This document shows, in pieces, positions 1 through 8,770 of a DNA stretch of 27,634 nt. This DNA is from Pseudomonadota bacterium. GTDB lineage: Bacteria; Pseudomonadota; Alphaproteobacteria; Rhizobiales; Hyphomicrobiaceae. The stretch spans positions 1 to 27,634 of the forward strand of contig JAEZHL010000413.1 in NCBI GenBank assembly GCA_023416575.1, in the 5' to 3' direction. The notes under the pieces were generated by a model that was given only the letters and a program-made list of their open reading frames with translations, was not told the DNA's origin and searched no databases. Positions within the stretch are counted from its first letter, which is position 1, and every line of letters begins with the position of its first letter. The translations under genes were made by a program, and so were the position numbers.

Positions 1-1
1 C

Positions 2-127
2 GAGGTGGCGATCGCAATCGCGATCACGCTTGCTGCAATCGCAGCAGTTCTTGCGGCCTTCTGGAATCACGACAGAAAAGCGCCCGAAGCACAGCCGGTG
101 GCGGCTTTGGTTTTCCCGCGCCGGTGA
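2..127 (+). CDS. C-terminal end of a small membrane protein (partial)
   Basis: A reading frame enters from the left edge and stays open to a TGA at 125-127. The 41 visible residues begin with a strongly hydrophobic helix rich in Ala, Ile, Leu and Val (about 20 residues, ending in AAF), followed by a charged tail with N, H, D, R, K and a final RR. This looks like the last membrane helix of a protein whose start lies outside the window, or a short protein starting at the GTG at 5. No family can be named from so little sequence, and an open frame of this length in GC-rich DNA can arise by chance. Confidence 0.35.
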   Translation, partial: EVAIAIAITLAAIAAVLAAFWNHDRKAPEAQPVAALVFPRR

Positions 128-256
128 GCAATCCGGCTCAGTCGATGTGACAATCAGCGCGCCGGCCATGAGGCATGGCGACCACGTACCTTCCTGGCAC
201 GCGCAGTCCTAATCACAAAGTTTGCTGCACCGGAGGACGTCAGCCTCCTCCTCATA

Positions 257-305
257 GGACCGCTGCGGTCTCGGTCCGGATCCGCCAGCGGATGCCGCTG
301 ACGGA
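257..305 (-). terminator. Paired hairpins downstream of the hem operon
   Basis: Two adjacent dyads lie 20-70 bases past the HemY-like stop codon: CAGCGG (286-291) / CCGCTG (295-300) around an ATG loop, extended outward to TCCG (281-284) / CGGA (302-305) across one mismatch, and GGACCG (257-262) / CGGTCC (272-277). No T-run follows on the minus strand, so an intrinsic terminator is only possible; an RNA-stabilising 3' end is equally likely. The rest of 128-324 shows nothing else that I can identify. Confidence 0.4.
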
Positions 306-324
306 GTACCGGAACGGCAGCTCC

Positions 325-2172
325 CTACGCTGAGCCCTTCAGCGGGGGGATCTGGAAGCTCATGGCCGGCGACCGCGGTCGGACCTCGTCTGCTCCGTCA
401 ACATCATCTGGCCCTGGATCATCGGGGGCGCGTGGTGGCACGAAGATGCGCGGCTCCGGCGGCCGGGCCGGCTTCCGGAATGGCTGCGGATAGGTCTTCG
501 TAGAGGTCTCGGCTAAAGGCGCGCCGACAGCCTCGCAACCATCCTTGGGCAGCGGCGCTGTGGCCGCGGGAGCCTCAGGCAGGGGCGCTGCAGGCTTCTT
601 GGCTTCCGTTGGCCCATTCTCCTGCTGCGGCTTGGCCTCGGGTGCGGGAGCTTGCTGTTGTTGCACGGCGGCGGCGGTTGCAGGCTCCGGCTCTTTCGGG
701 GCCATAGGCTCGGGCTGAGCGTCTTCCTCGATGACCTCGGCATCGGCCGCGTTCCGCAAGGGTGCGCTGACGGGAGCGCGCGCATCAGCCTCGATGACAG
801 GCGCCTGCTCGATCGCCGATTCCGGCTGTGGGCCGAGCTTCATCAGCTCCTCGAGCTTCTGACCCAGCAATGTCGCATCGGGCTTGTCCACCACCTCGAC
901 CGGAACGCGCCATTGGAAGGCATCCAACGCGCCGGTTACAGGCGAAATGGGGCTCCACCGCTCCGAGACGATGCCATCGGCGGTCCAGGCGGGGTCGCGC
1001 GGGGCATTGACGGCGCGCGCCAGCCATTCGCGCACGCGGCCCTTGTCGCCGTGCTGCTCCGCCTCGATGCGCGCCATGAGCGTGCAGGCGCGCTGCGACG
1101 GCTCTGTGTCGATGAAACCCTCGAGGGCATGGCGCGCTGTCGGCCAGTCCTGGGCCTCGATGGCGGCCGTCGCGACGGCGATCGAGCTCTCGACTGAATG
1201 CGGCCTGAGGGCCGCGAGCAGCCGCACGCGGTTGAGCCGATCGCGGGGGCTGTCGCCGATTCGCGCATAGGCATAGGCCGTTGCGAGATCGGGATGCGGC
1301 GAACGCTTCCAGGTCCGCTGCAGCACTTTGGCCGCGCGGGCGGTGTTGCCCTTGGCCGCGAGCACCCGACCGGCAATCGCGGCTGCGGGGACGAGGTCAG
1401 GGGCGAGGTCGTGCGCTTCCAGCGCCAAGCTCATCGCCCGCTCGGGATCCTGCTCCTCGAGTTCCTGGGCCTGTGCAGTGAGCAGAACGGCGCGCCTGCG
1501 GTCGGCCGAAGCTCGCTCGATGTGATGGTGCCGCCGGGCCACCGCCAGCGTCTGCAGGGCATCCTCCCAGTCGCCCTTGCGGCACTGGATGTCGAACAGT
1601 GCCTCGACGGGCCAGCCGAGCTTCGGATTGAGCGCCATGGCGCGCTCGGCGAACTGGCGTGCGGCTTCCTGCTCGCCTTCGCGCTCGGCTTCCAGGAACA
1701 GGCCGCGCAGGCCGAGCTGCTCGGTATCCGGCGAGGCGAGCATAGCCTCGAAGATGCGCCGCGACGTCGCACGGTCACCCGAGAGCTGGGCCGCCTGGGC
1801 GCGCAGCAGGTGCGTGAGCGGCTCGTTCGGAAGCGATTTGCGGGCCTGGATGGCATAGCGGGTCGCCAGCGCGCGGTCACCGGCGCCGATCGCGATCATG
1901 CCGCTCGATAGCGCCTCGAGCCCGCGCTTTTGCCGCCGCCGGTTGAAGAAGCGTCCGATGGCAGCAGGGCTGTCCCAGATCTGCCGCATGATGGACCAGA
2001 GGACCACCGTGAGGCCGAGCAGGATTGCCAGGATGACGATGGCGCGGAATACGCTCGTCTCGACTTCATAGCCCTGCCACGCGACGACCAGGCTCCCCGG
2101 CCGGTCTGCGAGCCACGAGAGACCGAACGCCAGCGCCGAAACCGCCAGCAGGAACAGAACCAGGCGCAGCAT
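325..2172 (-). CDS. hemY: HemY-like TPR membrane protein
   Basis: This 615-residue protein matches the HemY N-terminal family found beside hemC/hemD in proteobacteria. Two membrane helices (about residues 3-20 and 42-63) flank a short loop containing DRPG and a W-x-G-Y segment typical of the family; residues about 85-400 are helical, TPR-like repeats with alternating Ala, Leu and charged residues. The tail from about 450 is Pro/Ala/Glu-rich and probably disordered, making it longer than the roughly 400 residues of enterobacterial HemY. Its ATG follows directly on the TAG of the mitofilin-like gene, so the two are translationally coupled. The family has been linked to haem synthesis through its position; the biochemical role is not settled, and it is not the protoporphyrinogen oxidase also called HemY in Bacillus. 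Confidence 0.88.
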   Translation of the reverse strand: MLRLVLFLLAVSALAFGLSWLADRPGSLVVAWQGYEVETSVFRAIVILAILLGLTVVLWSIMRQIWDSPAAIGRFFNRRRQKRGLEALSSGMIAIGAGDRALATRYAIQARKSLPNEPLTHLLRAQAAQLSGDRATSRRIFEAMLASPDTEQLGLRGLFLEAEREGEQEAARQFAERAMALNPKLGWPVEALFDIQCRKGDWEDALQTLAVARRHHHIERASADRRRAVLLTAQAQELEEQDPERAMSLALEAHDLAPDLVPAAAIAGRVLAAKGNTARAAKVLQRTWKRSPHPDLATAYAYARIGDSPRDRLNRVRLLAALRPHSVESSIAVATAAIEAQDWPTARHALEGFIDTEPSQRACTLMARIEAEQHGDKGRVREWLARAVNAPRDPAWTADGIVSERWSPISPVTGALDAFQWRVPVEVVDKPDATLLGQKLEELMKLGPQPESAIEQAPVIEADARAPVSAPLRNAADAEVIEEDAQPEPMAPKEPEPATAAAVQQQQAPAPEAKPQQENGPTEAKKPAAPLPEAPAATAPLPKDGCEAVGAPLAETSTKTYPQPFRKPARPPEPRIFVPPRAPDDPGPDDVDGADEVRPRSPAMSFQIPPLKGSA

Positions 2173-4092
2173 CTACTGGGTCCTCTTCTCGACGGGAGCC
2201 TTGCCGCTGAGCGAGGCCTTGAGCTGATCCTCGATGCCGGAGAGGGCACGATCGACGGCCGCGCGCGCCTCGACTTTCGCGAGCCAGGGGCCGGCCGGCT
2301 CGGCTGCCTTCGGCGGAAGCTTCTGCGCCTGTGCCAGCACCTCGGCGAGCTTGCCATCGGCGAGCGCCGCTTCCATGCGGGCGACGATCGCCTCGATGCT
2401 GGTGTCATCCGGGCCGTGGTCGGTACGCCGCACCCGCACGACGGACTTGGCGCCGATCAGGAGGCGGTCGAGCGCGGAGGCATCTGCCGGCACGCTCGCC
2501 GCGTCGAGGATGGCATGGGTGACAGGGCGGAAGTCGCGAGCAAGGTCGGCGAGGGTCGGAACGCCGTCGTCCTTGTAGCGGTCGAGAACCGCGAGATCGA
2601 TCCTGCCGCTCCCGATCCGGCTCACCTCGGCGAGCTCGGTTGCAAAGCTGCCGCCACGATCAAGCGCCCGCTTGAGATTGCCGAGCTCGAGCGCGAGGAC
2701 GATGCGCTCGGCATTGCTGCGGCGATCCTCCTCGCTTTTCACCACACCCTGCACGCTCTGCTCGAGGGTCGCGATACGACCTTCGACCGTTGCTACGGCA
2801 GCGGTCACATCCTGCGCCCGTGCGAGCGGCTTGAGCTGTGCGGCGAGCTCGCCTTTGAGGCCGTCGATGGCGCTCCGCAAGCTGCCCGCTTCCTCCTGCG
2901 CCACGCGCAGGGTCTGCTCGAGGCGATCGTTGGTCGCCTTCAAGGCTTCGGCGCGCTGGGTGAGGCGGGCCAATTCGGCTTGGGCGGCCGCCAGCTCGCG
3001 GTCCATGCGCAGTGTTGCAGAACGCGCCGCCTCGCTCGCCTCGGCGGATTGCGACAGGCGCGATTCCAACTCCTGGTTCACCGTCTTGCGCAGCTCGGCA
3101 ATCTGATTGGGGATCGTGGTCTCCAGATCGGCGAGCTTGCCCGTGATGGCGGCAAGCTGCGGGAGACGGCCCGGTTGATCGCTGTTGGCAGCGGCGGTCA
3201 GCGTCGCGAGCATCTGCTCCAGCTTGGCGACCCGTTCGGTGACCTCACCTGCGGGGGCAGGTTGGCCGATGCGCTCTTCCAGAGCCTTGGCCTCACCGGC
3301 GAGCCTCGCCTGGGCTTCGGCCAATTCCGCGAGGGCGCGGTTCACCTCGTCGACGCGGGCGAGCAGCCCCTCCACCTGGGCGAGCTTCTGCTCGACGCCG
3401 GCGACAGCAGGCTGGGCACCCGCCCGCTCGCGAATGGCCTGCTCGGCCGTGGTCAGGCGCTGCTGCAAGTCGTTCACGACGGCTGGCGGCGTGCCGCGGT
3501 GAATGCCCATCTGGGGTCCGACGAAGTCTGCCAGCAGGAGCGCCAGGAAGCCGCCGACCATGCCCGCAGCCGCATGCGTCACGAGGCGGCGGCCGGCGGA
3601 TGGGCCGGATGGTGGCGACTGTTTCTCTGCGTTCTCCGGCGCGGCCTTGCTGGATGGTGCTCCTGCAGCCTTAGATGCCTCGGTCTTCTGTGGAGCGGCG
3701 CTCGGTCCGGTCGCCGGCCGGGCGGCTGTGGCCGCTGCCGATGAGGCGGACGAGGGGGCGTTGCTGGGCTTCGTCTCCGGTGCTGATGCCGGGGAAGGAT
3801 TTGGCGTGGCCGCCTGCGTCTCGGGCGCGCGGGCTGGCGCTGATGTCGGCGTGGACGGCTTGCTCGCAGCGGAAGCGCTCGTCACTGGAGCGGCTGCGGA
3901 TGGTGTGCCTGCTGATGTGGTGGGCTTCGCGCCGGGAGCGGGTGCGCTCGTAGCCGCAGGTGCCGGCTTGGTCTCGCTGCTCGATACCTCGGTCGCCTTG
4001 AGATCCAGCAGTGCGGTCGGCTTCTTCGGGCCGCCGCTGTCGGTCGCTGGCTTCCCGGTATTCCTGTTGGAGCTGTCGTCCTTACGCGTCAT
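2173..4092 (-). CDS. Mitofilin-like inner-membrane coiled-coil protein
   Basis: A 639-residue protein of the alphaproteobacterial mitofilin type (COG4223-like), related to Mic60 of mitochondrial cristae. Residues about 40-165 are a low-complexity Pro/Ala/Ser/Thr stretch; one membrane helix lies at about 171-192 (the FLALLLADF segment); residues about 205-460 are heptad-rich coiled coil; the C-terminal part resembles the conserved mitofilin domain. The expected topology is a short cytoplasmic head, one helix, and a long periplasmic coiled coil. Bacterial Mic60 homologues are known to shape intracytoplasmic membranes, and the gene is regularly found between hemD and the HemY-like gene, as here. 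The gap of about 100 bases to hemD contains no clear signal. The function in this organism is inferred from family and position. Confidence 0.85.
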   Translation of the reverse strand: MTRKDDSSNRNTGKPATDSGGPKKPTALLDLKATEVSSSETKPAPAATSAPAPGAKPTTSAGTPSAAAPVTSASAASKPSTPTSAPARAPETQAATPNPSPASAPETKPSNAPSSASSAAATAARPATGPSAAPQKTEASKAAGAPSSKAAPENAEKQSPPSGPSAGRRLVTHAAAGMVGGFLALLLADFVGPQMGIHRGTPPAVVNDLQQRLTTAEQAIRERAGAQPAVAGVEQKLAQVEGLLARVDEVNRALAELAEAQARLAGEAKALEERIGQPAPAGEVTERVAKLEQMLATLTAAANSDQPGRLPQLAAITGKLADLETTIPNQIAELRKTVNQELESRLSQSAEASEAARSATLRMDRELAAAQAELARLTQRAEALKATNDRLEQTLRVAQEEAGSLRSAIDGLKGELAAQLKPLARAQDVTAAVATVEGRIATLEQSVQGVVKSEEDRRSNAERIVLALELGNLKRALDRGGSFATELAEVSRIGSGRIDLAVLDRYKDDGVPTLADLARDFRPVTHAILDAASVPADASALDRLLIGAKSVVRVRRTDHGPDDTSIEAIVARMEAALADGKLAEVLAQAQKLPPKAAEPAGPWLAKVEARAAVDRALSGIEDQLKASLSGKAPVEKRTQ

Positions 4093-4191
4093 GTCAGCGG
4101 CAAGCCTCTCGAACCAGCGGGAGCACGCAAACCGATGGCTCGGATTGCGTTAAGGCTTCGTGCCCGAACGCTGGCCCTTCCGTTGATTTTT

Positions 4192-4923
4192 CTATTTCGA
4201 TTGTGGCGCGGCCCGTGCAGTCAGAGCAAGCACTTCCTGAAGGTTGGGTTCGGCGGCGATTTCCACCTTAACGGGGGCTAGCTCTCCGAGTCGCTCTGCG
4301 GCGGCGGCCGAGATGCAGAAATGCGTGATGCCGCGCACAGCCTCGGTCAGTCCGTGAGCCTTAACCAGCTGCGCATAAATCGAAGCCGTCCGCGGGGAGA
4401 GCAGCAGCACGCCCTCGATCTGGCCGTTTCCGAGACGCGTGGTGGTCGATCCGCTCAGCCGTGTGGCGGGCGCGGTCTCGTACACGATCGGCCGCAGGAC
4501 GTGGTAGCCGAGGCGCGTCAACTCGGGCGCGAAATCGAACGCGAGCACATCACCCGCCAGGTGCAGAAGCGGTCCGCCGTTCACGTCCGCATGCTCGACG
4601 ATGGAGGCGACCAGCTCTCGCCCGGTGCCAGGGCCTTTGATGATGTGTTGGAAGCCGAGCCCGCGCGCCGTCGACGCGGTGCCTGGGCCGACCGCGAACA
4701 GCGGCAATGCTCGCGCATCCTCGAGTTCGGGGCTTTCTGCGAGCGCCCGCAGACCGTTGCGGCTCGTCGCGATCAGCGCCTGGACCTCATCGAGCTCGAT
4801 CGGGTCGGCATTGTCGAAGCTGATGGTGATCAGCGGCTCCAGCAGCACCTCATGACCCTGCGCGACGAGGTGCGCGCGCAGCGCTTTACCATCCGGCTCG
4901 GGGCGTGTGACCAGGAGACGCAT
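4192..4923 (-). CDS. hemD: Uroporphyrinogen-III synthase
   Basis: HemD closes and inverts ring D of hydroxymethylbilane to give uroporphyrinogen III in the cytosol, the step after HemC. The protein starts MRLLVTRPEPDG, the usual N-terminal strand of the family, and has the SRNGLRAL and SPRTASIYAQL segments expected in the two halves of the bilobed fold; HemD sequences are otherwise poorly conserved. I chose the ATG at 4923, giving 243 residues, because it overlaps the hemC stop as ATGA, a common coupling arrangement; an upstream start at 4935 would add four residues. Gene order right after hemC supports the call more than sequence does. Confidence 0.93.
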   Translation of the reverse strand: MRLLVTRPEPDGKALRAHLVAQGHEVLLEPLITISFDNADPIELDEVQALIATSRNGLRALAESPELEDARALPLFAVGPGTASTARGLGFQHIIKGPGTGRELVASIVEHADVNGGPLLHLAGDVLAFDFAPELTRLGYHVLRPIVYETAPATRLSGSTTTRLGNGQIEGVLLLSPRTASIYAQLVKAHGLTEAVRGITHFCISAAAAERLGELAPVKVEIAAEPNLQEVLALTARAAPQSK

Positions 4924-5852
4924 CAGCTCGACCAATTGAAGAAATCAGGGCCGGCCTGCATCCGCAGCTCGTGGCCCGCATCATCACCCATCCGGCGCCA
5001 ATCCGACGCCGGACCGTGCCGTTCTGTCTCGAAAAAGCGGCTTCCGTCGGGCGAAAGAAGCATGCCGCGGAAGTGGATCGTGCCGTCCCGCAGCTCGGCG
5101 AGACCGGCGATCGGCGTGCGGCAGCTCCCCTCCAGGCGGGCGAGGAAGGCCCGCTCGGTTTCCACGCATATCGTGGTCGGCTCATGGTTGAGAGCCGAGA
5201 CGAGCTGCGCCGTGCTCGTATCGCCGCTGCGGATCTCGACCCCGATCGCGCCCTGCGCGACGGCCGGCAGCATGTCCGTAGTCGGCATGACGGCAGTGAC
5301 GCGGTCCGCCTGCCCCAGGCGGTTCAGTCCCGCGCAGGCCAGAAACGTCGCATCGGCAACGCCCTGCTCCAGCTTCCTGAGGCGCGTTGCGACATTGCCC
5401 CGGAATTCCGTGGTCTTGAGATCGGGCCTGAGCCTGCGCACCTGCGCCTGCCGGCGCAACGACGAGCTGCCGACGACGGCGCCCGCGGGTAACGCGGCGA
5501 TCGAGGGATAGTTGAGACTGATGAACGCGTCGCGCACGTCCTCGCGCGGCAGCATGGCATCGATGACGAGCCCGTCGGGCAGCGTCGTCGGCATGTCCTT
5601 CATGGAGTGGACGGCGAGGTCGATCTCGCCCGCAAGCAGAGCCTCCTCGATCTCCTTTGTGAAGAGGCCCTTGCCGCCCGCCTCGGACAGCGGTCGCTCC
5701 TGAATGCGGTCGCCGGTGGTCGTGTACGTGCGGACCTCGAGGGCTGATTCATCGAGGCCATGGGCCTCCATGAGGCGCCTGCGCACCTGGTGGGCCTGGG
5801 CCAGCGCCAGCGGCGATCCGCGGCTCCCGATCCTGATCTTGCCAACTTGCAC
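4923..5852 (-). CDS. hemC: Hydroxymethylbilane synthase (porphobilinogen deaminase)
   Basis: HemC joins four porphobilinogen molecules into hydroxymethylbilane on a covalently bound dipyrromethane cofactor. Family signatures are complete: IGSRGSPLALAQ near the start, VHSMKDMP with the catalytic Asp at residue 86, SSSLRRQAQ, FRGNV, and EGSCRTPIAG with the cofactor-binding Cys at residue 244. The frame is open further upstream, but I place the start at the GTG at 5852 (309 residues, the usual size), since it lies 8 bases after a GGAG and directly before the conserved first strand. It heads the hemC-hemD-mitofilin-HemY operon and is divergent from tsaD across about 115 bases. Confidence 0.96.
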   Translation of the reverse strand: MQVGKIRIGSRGSPLALAQAHQVRRRLMEAHGLDESALEVRTYTTTGDRIQERPLSEAGGKGLFTKEIEEALLAGEIDLAVHSMKDMPTTLPDGLVIDAMLPREDVRDAFISLNYPSIAALPAGAVVGSSSLRRQAQVRRLRPDLKTTEFRGNVATRLRKLEQGVADATFLACAGLNRLGQADRVTAVMPTTDMLPAVAQGAIGVEIRSGDTSTAQLVSALNHEPTTICVETERAFLARLEGSCRTPIAGLAELRDGTIHFRGMLLSPDGSRFFETERHGPASDWRRMGDDAGHELRMQAGPDFFNWSS

Positions 5853-5966
5853 GCGCTCATCTCCGGATGCTAGGGCCCACTCGACGAAGCGAGCCCCTGG
5901 GCTCCGCCCATTCATGCGCCCCCCAAGCTGGAGACGCAAACCGGCCGACATGGATCACGACGCCGC

Positions 5967-7073
5967 ATGAGCTTGCAACCGACCGATGGAAGCGCTGGCA
6001 CCCTGGTGCTCGGCATCGAGACGAGCTGCGACGAGACCGCGGCTGCGGTGGTGGTGCGCGACGGACCAACCCGCGGCCGGCTGCTGTCGAGCGTCGTTCG
6101 CTCGCAATGGGAGCAGCACCGGCAGTTCGAGGGTGTGGTGCCGGAGATCGCAGCCCGCGCGCATGTCGAATGCCTCGATGACATCGTTGCCGAAGCCTTG
6201 TCGGCGGCTGGCATAGGTTTCGGCGACATCGACGGCATCGCGGTGACAGCGGGACCCGGCCTCATTGGCGGGTTGATGGTCGGCCTCACGACGGGCAAGG
6301 CGCTCGCGCTGGCGACCCGCAAGCCGCTGATCGCCGTCAATCATCTCGAGGCACATGCTCTGACGGTGGGGCTGACCGAAGGGCTCGCGCCGCCTTACCT
6401 CCTGCTGCTGGTCTCGGGTGGGCATACGCAACTCTTGCTCGTGCATGACGTTGGCCGGTACGAGCGCCTTGGCACGACGATCGACGACGCGCTGGGCGAA
6501 GCGTTCGATAAGACGGCGAAGCTGCTGGGGCTCGGATTTCCAGGTGGACCCGCCGTCGAGCGGGCAGCCCGCGAGGGTAACCCCCATCGCTTTGCGCTGC
6601 CCCGGCCGATGCTCGGGCGCGCGGAGCCTCATTTCTCCTTCGCCGGGCTGAAGACAGCGGTGCGCCGGCAGGCCGAGCAGCTGGCGCCCTTGTCGGAGGG
6701 CGACATCCGCGACCTCTGCGCAAGTTTCGAGGCTGCCGTCGCTGATGTCGTAGTCGATCGCTGTACCCGCGCAATGCGCATGTCGGAGGACCGGCTCGGG
6801 TCCGAGCGGCACCTCGTCGTAGCTGGCGGCGTTGCTGCCAATCAGCGGCTCCGGGAGGCGTTGGCGCGCTTCGCGGAGGCCAACGGCCTCGTGCTCCATG
6901 CACCGCCGCTGGCGCTCTGCGGGGATAACGCCGCGATGGTCGCCTGGGCAGGGGCAGAACGCCTGGCGCGTGGCCAGTCGGATCCCCTCGACGTGCCGGC
7001 CAGGGCACGCTGGCCGCTCGATCAACTCGCGGTTCCGGTCCTCGGTGCGGGGCGCCTCGGTGCCAAAGCCTGA
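5967..7073 (+). CDS. tsaD: tRNA N6-adenosine threonylcarbamoyltransferase
   Basis: TsaD transfers the threonylcarbamoyl group to A37 of ANN-decoding tRNAs (t6A), working with TsaB, TsaE and TsaC, which are not in this window. The 368-residue protein has the N-terminal GIETSCDET motif of the ASKHA fold, the metal-binding NHLEAH motif (His126 and His130), SGGHTQL at 150-156 and a late GGVAANQRLR / CGDNAAM region. Length and motifs are normal. The divergent pairing with hemC and the following gpsA form a block conserved in Hyphomicrobiales. No good Shine-Dalgarno precedes the ATG, but no nearby alternative start fits the family N-terminus better. Confidence 0.97.
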   Translation: MSLQPTDGSAGTLVLGIETSCDETAAAVVVRDGPTRGRLLSSVVRSQWEQHRQFEGVVPEIAARAHVECLDDIVAEALSAAGIGFGDIDGIAVTAGPGLIGGLMVGLTTGKALALATRKPLIAVNHLEAHALTVGLTEGLAPPYLLLLVSGGHTQLLLVHDVGRYERLGTTIDDALGEAFDKTAKLLGLGFPGGPAVERAAREGNPHRFALPRPMLGRAEPHFSFAGLKTAVRRQAEQLAPLSEGDIRDLCASFEAAVADVVVDRCTRAMRMSEDRLGSERHLVVAGGVAANQRLREALARFAEANGLVLHAPPLALCGDNAAMVAWAGAERLARGQSDPLDVPARARWPLDQLAVPVLGAGRLGAKA

Positions 7074-7100
7074 ACCGTTCGTCGCTGCAGGAGAAGGCGT

Positions 7101-8093
7101 GTGAGCGCAATGAAAGTCGGTGTGATCGGTGCCGGTGCGTGGGGGATGGCGCTGGCGCTCGTCGCTGCCCGGGCGGGGCACAGCATCACGCTCTGGGCAC
7201 GCCGGGAGGAAATCGCGCGCGGGATCAACGGCACGCGAGAGAGCCAGCGGCTGCCTGGGATCGCGCTGCCCGCCAACATCATGGCAACCGCGGATCCGGC
7301 TGCCCTCAATGCCTCCGACCTCCTGGTCGTCGCGTGCCCGGCACAGGCGCTGCGAAGCGTCATGACTCAGTTCCGGCCGCATCTCCCAGCCGGCATCCCG
7401 GCGGTAATCGCGGCCAAGGGAATCGAGCGAACGACCTCCCGATTCATGGTCGATGTGCTGGGTGACGTCTGCCCCGAGGCCGAGCCCATGGTGCTCTCCG
7501 GGCCAAGCTTCGCTCTCGATGTGGCGCGGGGGATGCCAACGGCAGTGACCCTCGCGGCGCGGTCGATCGAGCTGGCGCGCCCGGTCGCCGAAGCGCTCAG
7601 CCTGCCGACGTTCCGGCCTTACGTTTCGGACGACCTCGCCGGCGTCCAGATTGGTGGTGCCGTCAAGAACGTGCTCGCGATCGCATGCGGGATCGTCACC
7701 AGTCGCGGGCTTGGCGAAAGTGCCCGCGCAGCGCTCATCGCGCGCGCTTTTGCCGAGCTGACGCGTTTCGGCGCTGCGCTTGGGGCCCGGCGTGAGACGC
7801 TCGCCGGATTGTCGGGACTTGGGGATCTCGTCCTGACCTGCACCAGCAAGCAGTCGCGCAATTTCCGGCTCGGGCTGGCGCTCGGCGAAGGTCAGGACCT
7901 GAGCGCGGCGACAGGCGGCCTCAACGGCATCAGCGAGGGCGCCTTCACGGCCGCCGCTGTGGTTAGGATTGCGGGCGAGCGCGGCATCGAGGTGCCGGTT
8001 TCGACGGCCGTGCTCGACATCCTTGAGGGTCGCCTGTCGATCGAGCGGGCGATCGACAGCCTCATGCAGCGGCCGCTCAAGGCAGAGGACTGA
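7101..8093 (+). CDS. gpsA: Glycerol-3-phosphate dehydrogenase [NAD(P)+]
   Basis: GpsA reduces dihydroxyacetone phosphate to sn-glycerol-3-phosphate, the backbone for membrane phospholipids. The 330-residue protein has the dinucleotide motif GAGAWG at residues 10-15, GPSFA at 134-138 and the catalytic-lysine segment GGAVKNVLAIA (Lys189), with GLSGLGDLVLTCTS later. The start is taken as GTG at 7101, 7 bases after AGGAG; an ATG three codons on is too far from that site. It lies 27 bases after tsaD and is probably co-transcribed with it. Confidence 0.96.
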   Translation: MSAMKVGVIGAGAWGMALALVAARAGHSITLWARREEIARGINGTRESQRLPGIALPANIMATADPAALNASDLLVVACPAQALRSVMTQFRPHLPAGIPAVIAAKGIERTTSRFMVDVLGDVCPEAEPMVLSGPSFALDVARGMPTAVTLAARSIELARPVAEALSLPTFRPYVSDDLAGVQIGGAVKNVLAIACGIVTSRGLGESARAALIARAFAELTRFGAALGARRETLAGLSGLGDLVLTCTSKQSRNFRLGLALGEGQDLSAATGGLNGISEGAFTAAAVVRIAGERGIEVPVSTAVLDILEGRLSIERAIDSLMQRPLKAED

Positions 8094-8194
8094 GGCGTTA
8101 GTGCTGGGCCGAGATGAGGCGGGACTGCTGCGCGAACCATCTTGCCTGCGCGGCCGACATCTCTACCCTTGGTGAGACGGGACGAACGGAAAGC

Positions 8195-8698
8195 ATGATG
8201 GCAAAGAAAGCAGTCGCCAAGCCGGCAGATCAGTCGCGCATCAGCCGCTGGCTTTTCAAATCCGAGCCGGATGTTTTTTCCTGGGCGATGCTGAAGGAGC
8301 GCGGCGCGGGCGGCGAGCCGTGGGACGGAGTCCGCAATTATCAGGCGCGCAACAACATGCGTGCCATGCAGGTGGGCGACCTCGGCTTCTTCTACCACTC
8401 CAATGAGGGCAAGGAGATCGTCGGCATCGTCGAGGTGATTGCGCCGGCTCACGCTGATCCTAAGGATACGACTGGCACGTGGGAGTGCGTCGACGTCAAG
8501 GCGGTGATGGACATGCCGCGCCCTGTCACGCTGGCAGAGGCGAAGGCACACGCCGAGCTCGCCGGGATGGCGCTCGTCAGCTCCTCGCGGCTGTCTGTCC
8601 AGCCCGTCACCGATGAGCACTGGGACATCGTGTGCCGCCTGGGCGGACTTGATCCGAAGAAAATCAAAGCCAGTCGCACGAAGACGAAAGCCGCATGA
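8195..8698 (+). CDS. EVE domain-containing protein
   Basis: A 167-residue protein that is almost entirely an EVE domain, a PUA-like fold thought to read modified bases in RNA or DNA. The first strand motif WLFKSEPDVFSW, the WDGVRNYQARNNMRAM segment and VGDLGFFYHSN followed by IVGIVEV are typical of the stand-alone bacterial family (YTHDC-related, as in thymocyte nuclear protein 1). A longer frame opens at 8114, but its extra residues do not look conserved; ATG at 8195 or 8198 precedes a short charged leader. It follows gpsA in many relatives, often with a YciI gene between them, which is missing here. The ligand is unknown. Confidence 0.9.
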   Translation: MMAKKAVAKPADQSRISRWLFKSEPDVFSWAMLKERGAGGEPWDGVRNYQARNNMRAMQVGDLGFFYHSNEGKEIVGIVEVIAPAHADPKDTTGTWECVDVKAVMDMPRPVTLAEAKAHAELAGMALVSSSRLSVQPVTDEHWDIVCRLGGLDPKKIKASRTKTKAA

Positions 8699-8770
8699 CA
8701 GCCGCGCTGCGCCCTCCGCTCGAAGGGGAATCGCGCGAACGCGGACTTTTGGGATTCGGTAGGGCCGGCC

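Noticed and set aside
232..248. GGAGG...CCTCC hairpin
   Set aside because: Only five pairs with a seven-base loop and no other support; probably chance.
325..2172. HemY as protoporphyrinogen oxidase
   Set aside because: There is no FAD-binding GxGxxG at the N-terminus; the protein has two membrane helices and TPR-like repeats.
1930..3744. Long plus-strand open frame (604 codons) opposite the HemY-like and mitofilin-like genes
   Set aside because: It lies wholly antisense to two well-supported genes, has no family features and is a typical shadow frame in GC-rich DNA.
5955..7382. Minus-strand open frame of 475 codons opposite tsaD and gpsA
   Set aside because: Antisense shadow; tsaD and gpsA carry all family signatures in the other direction.
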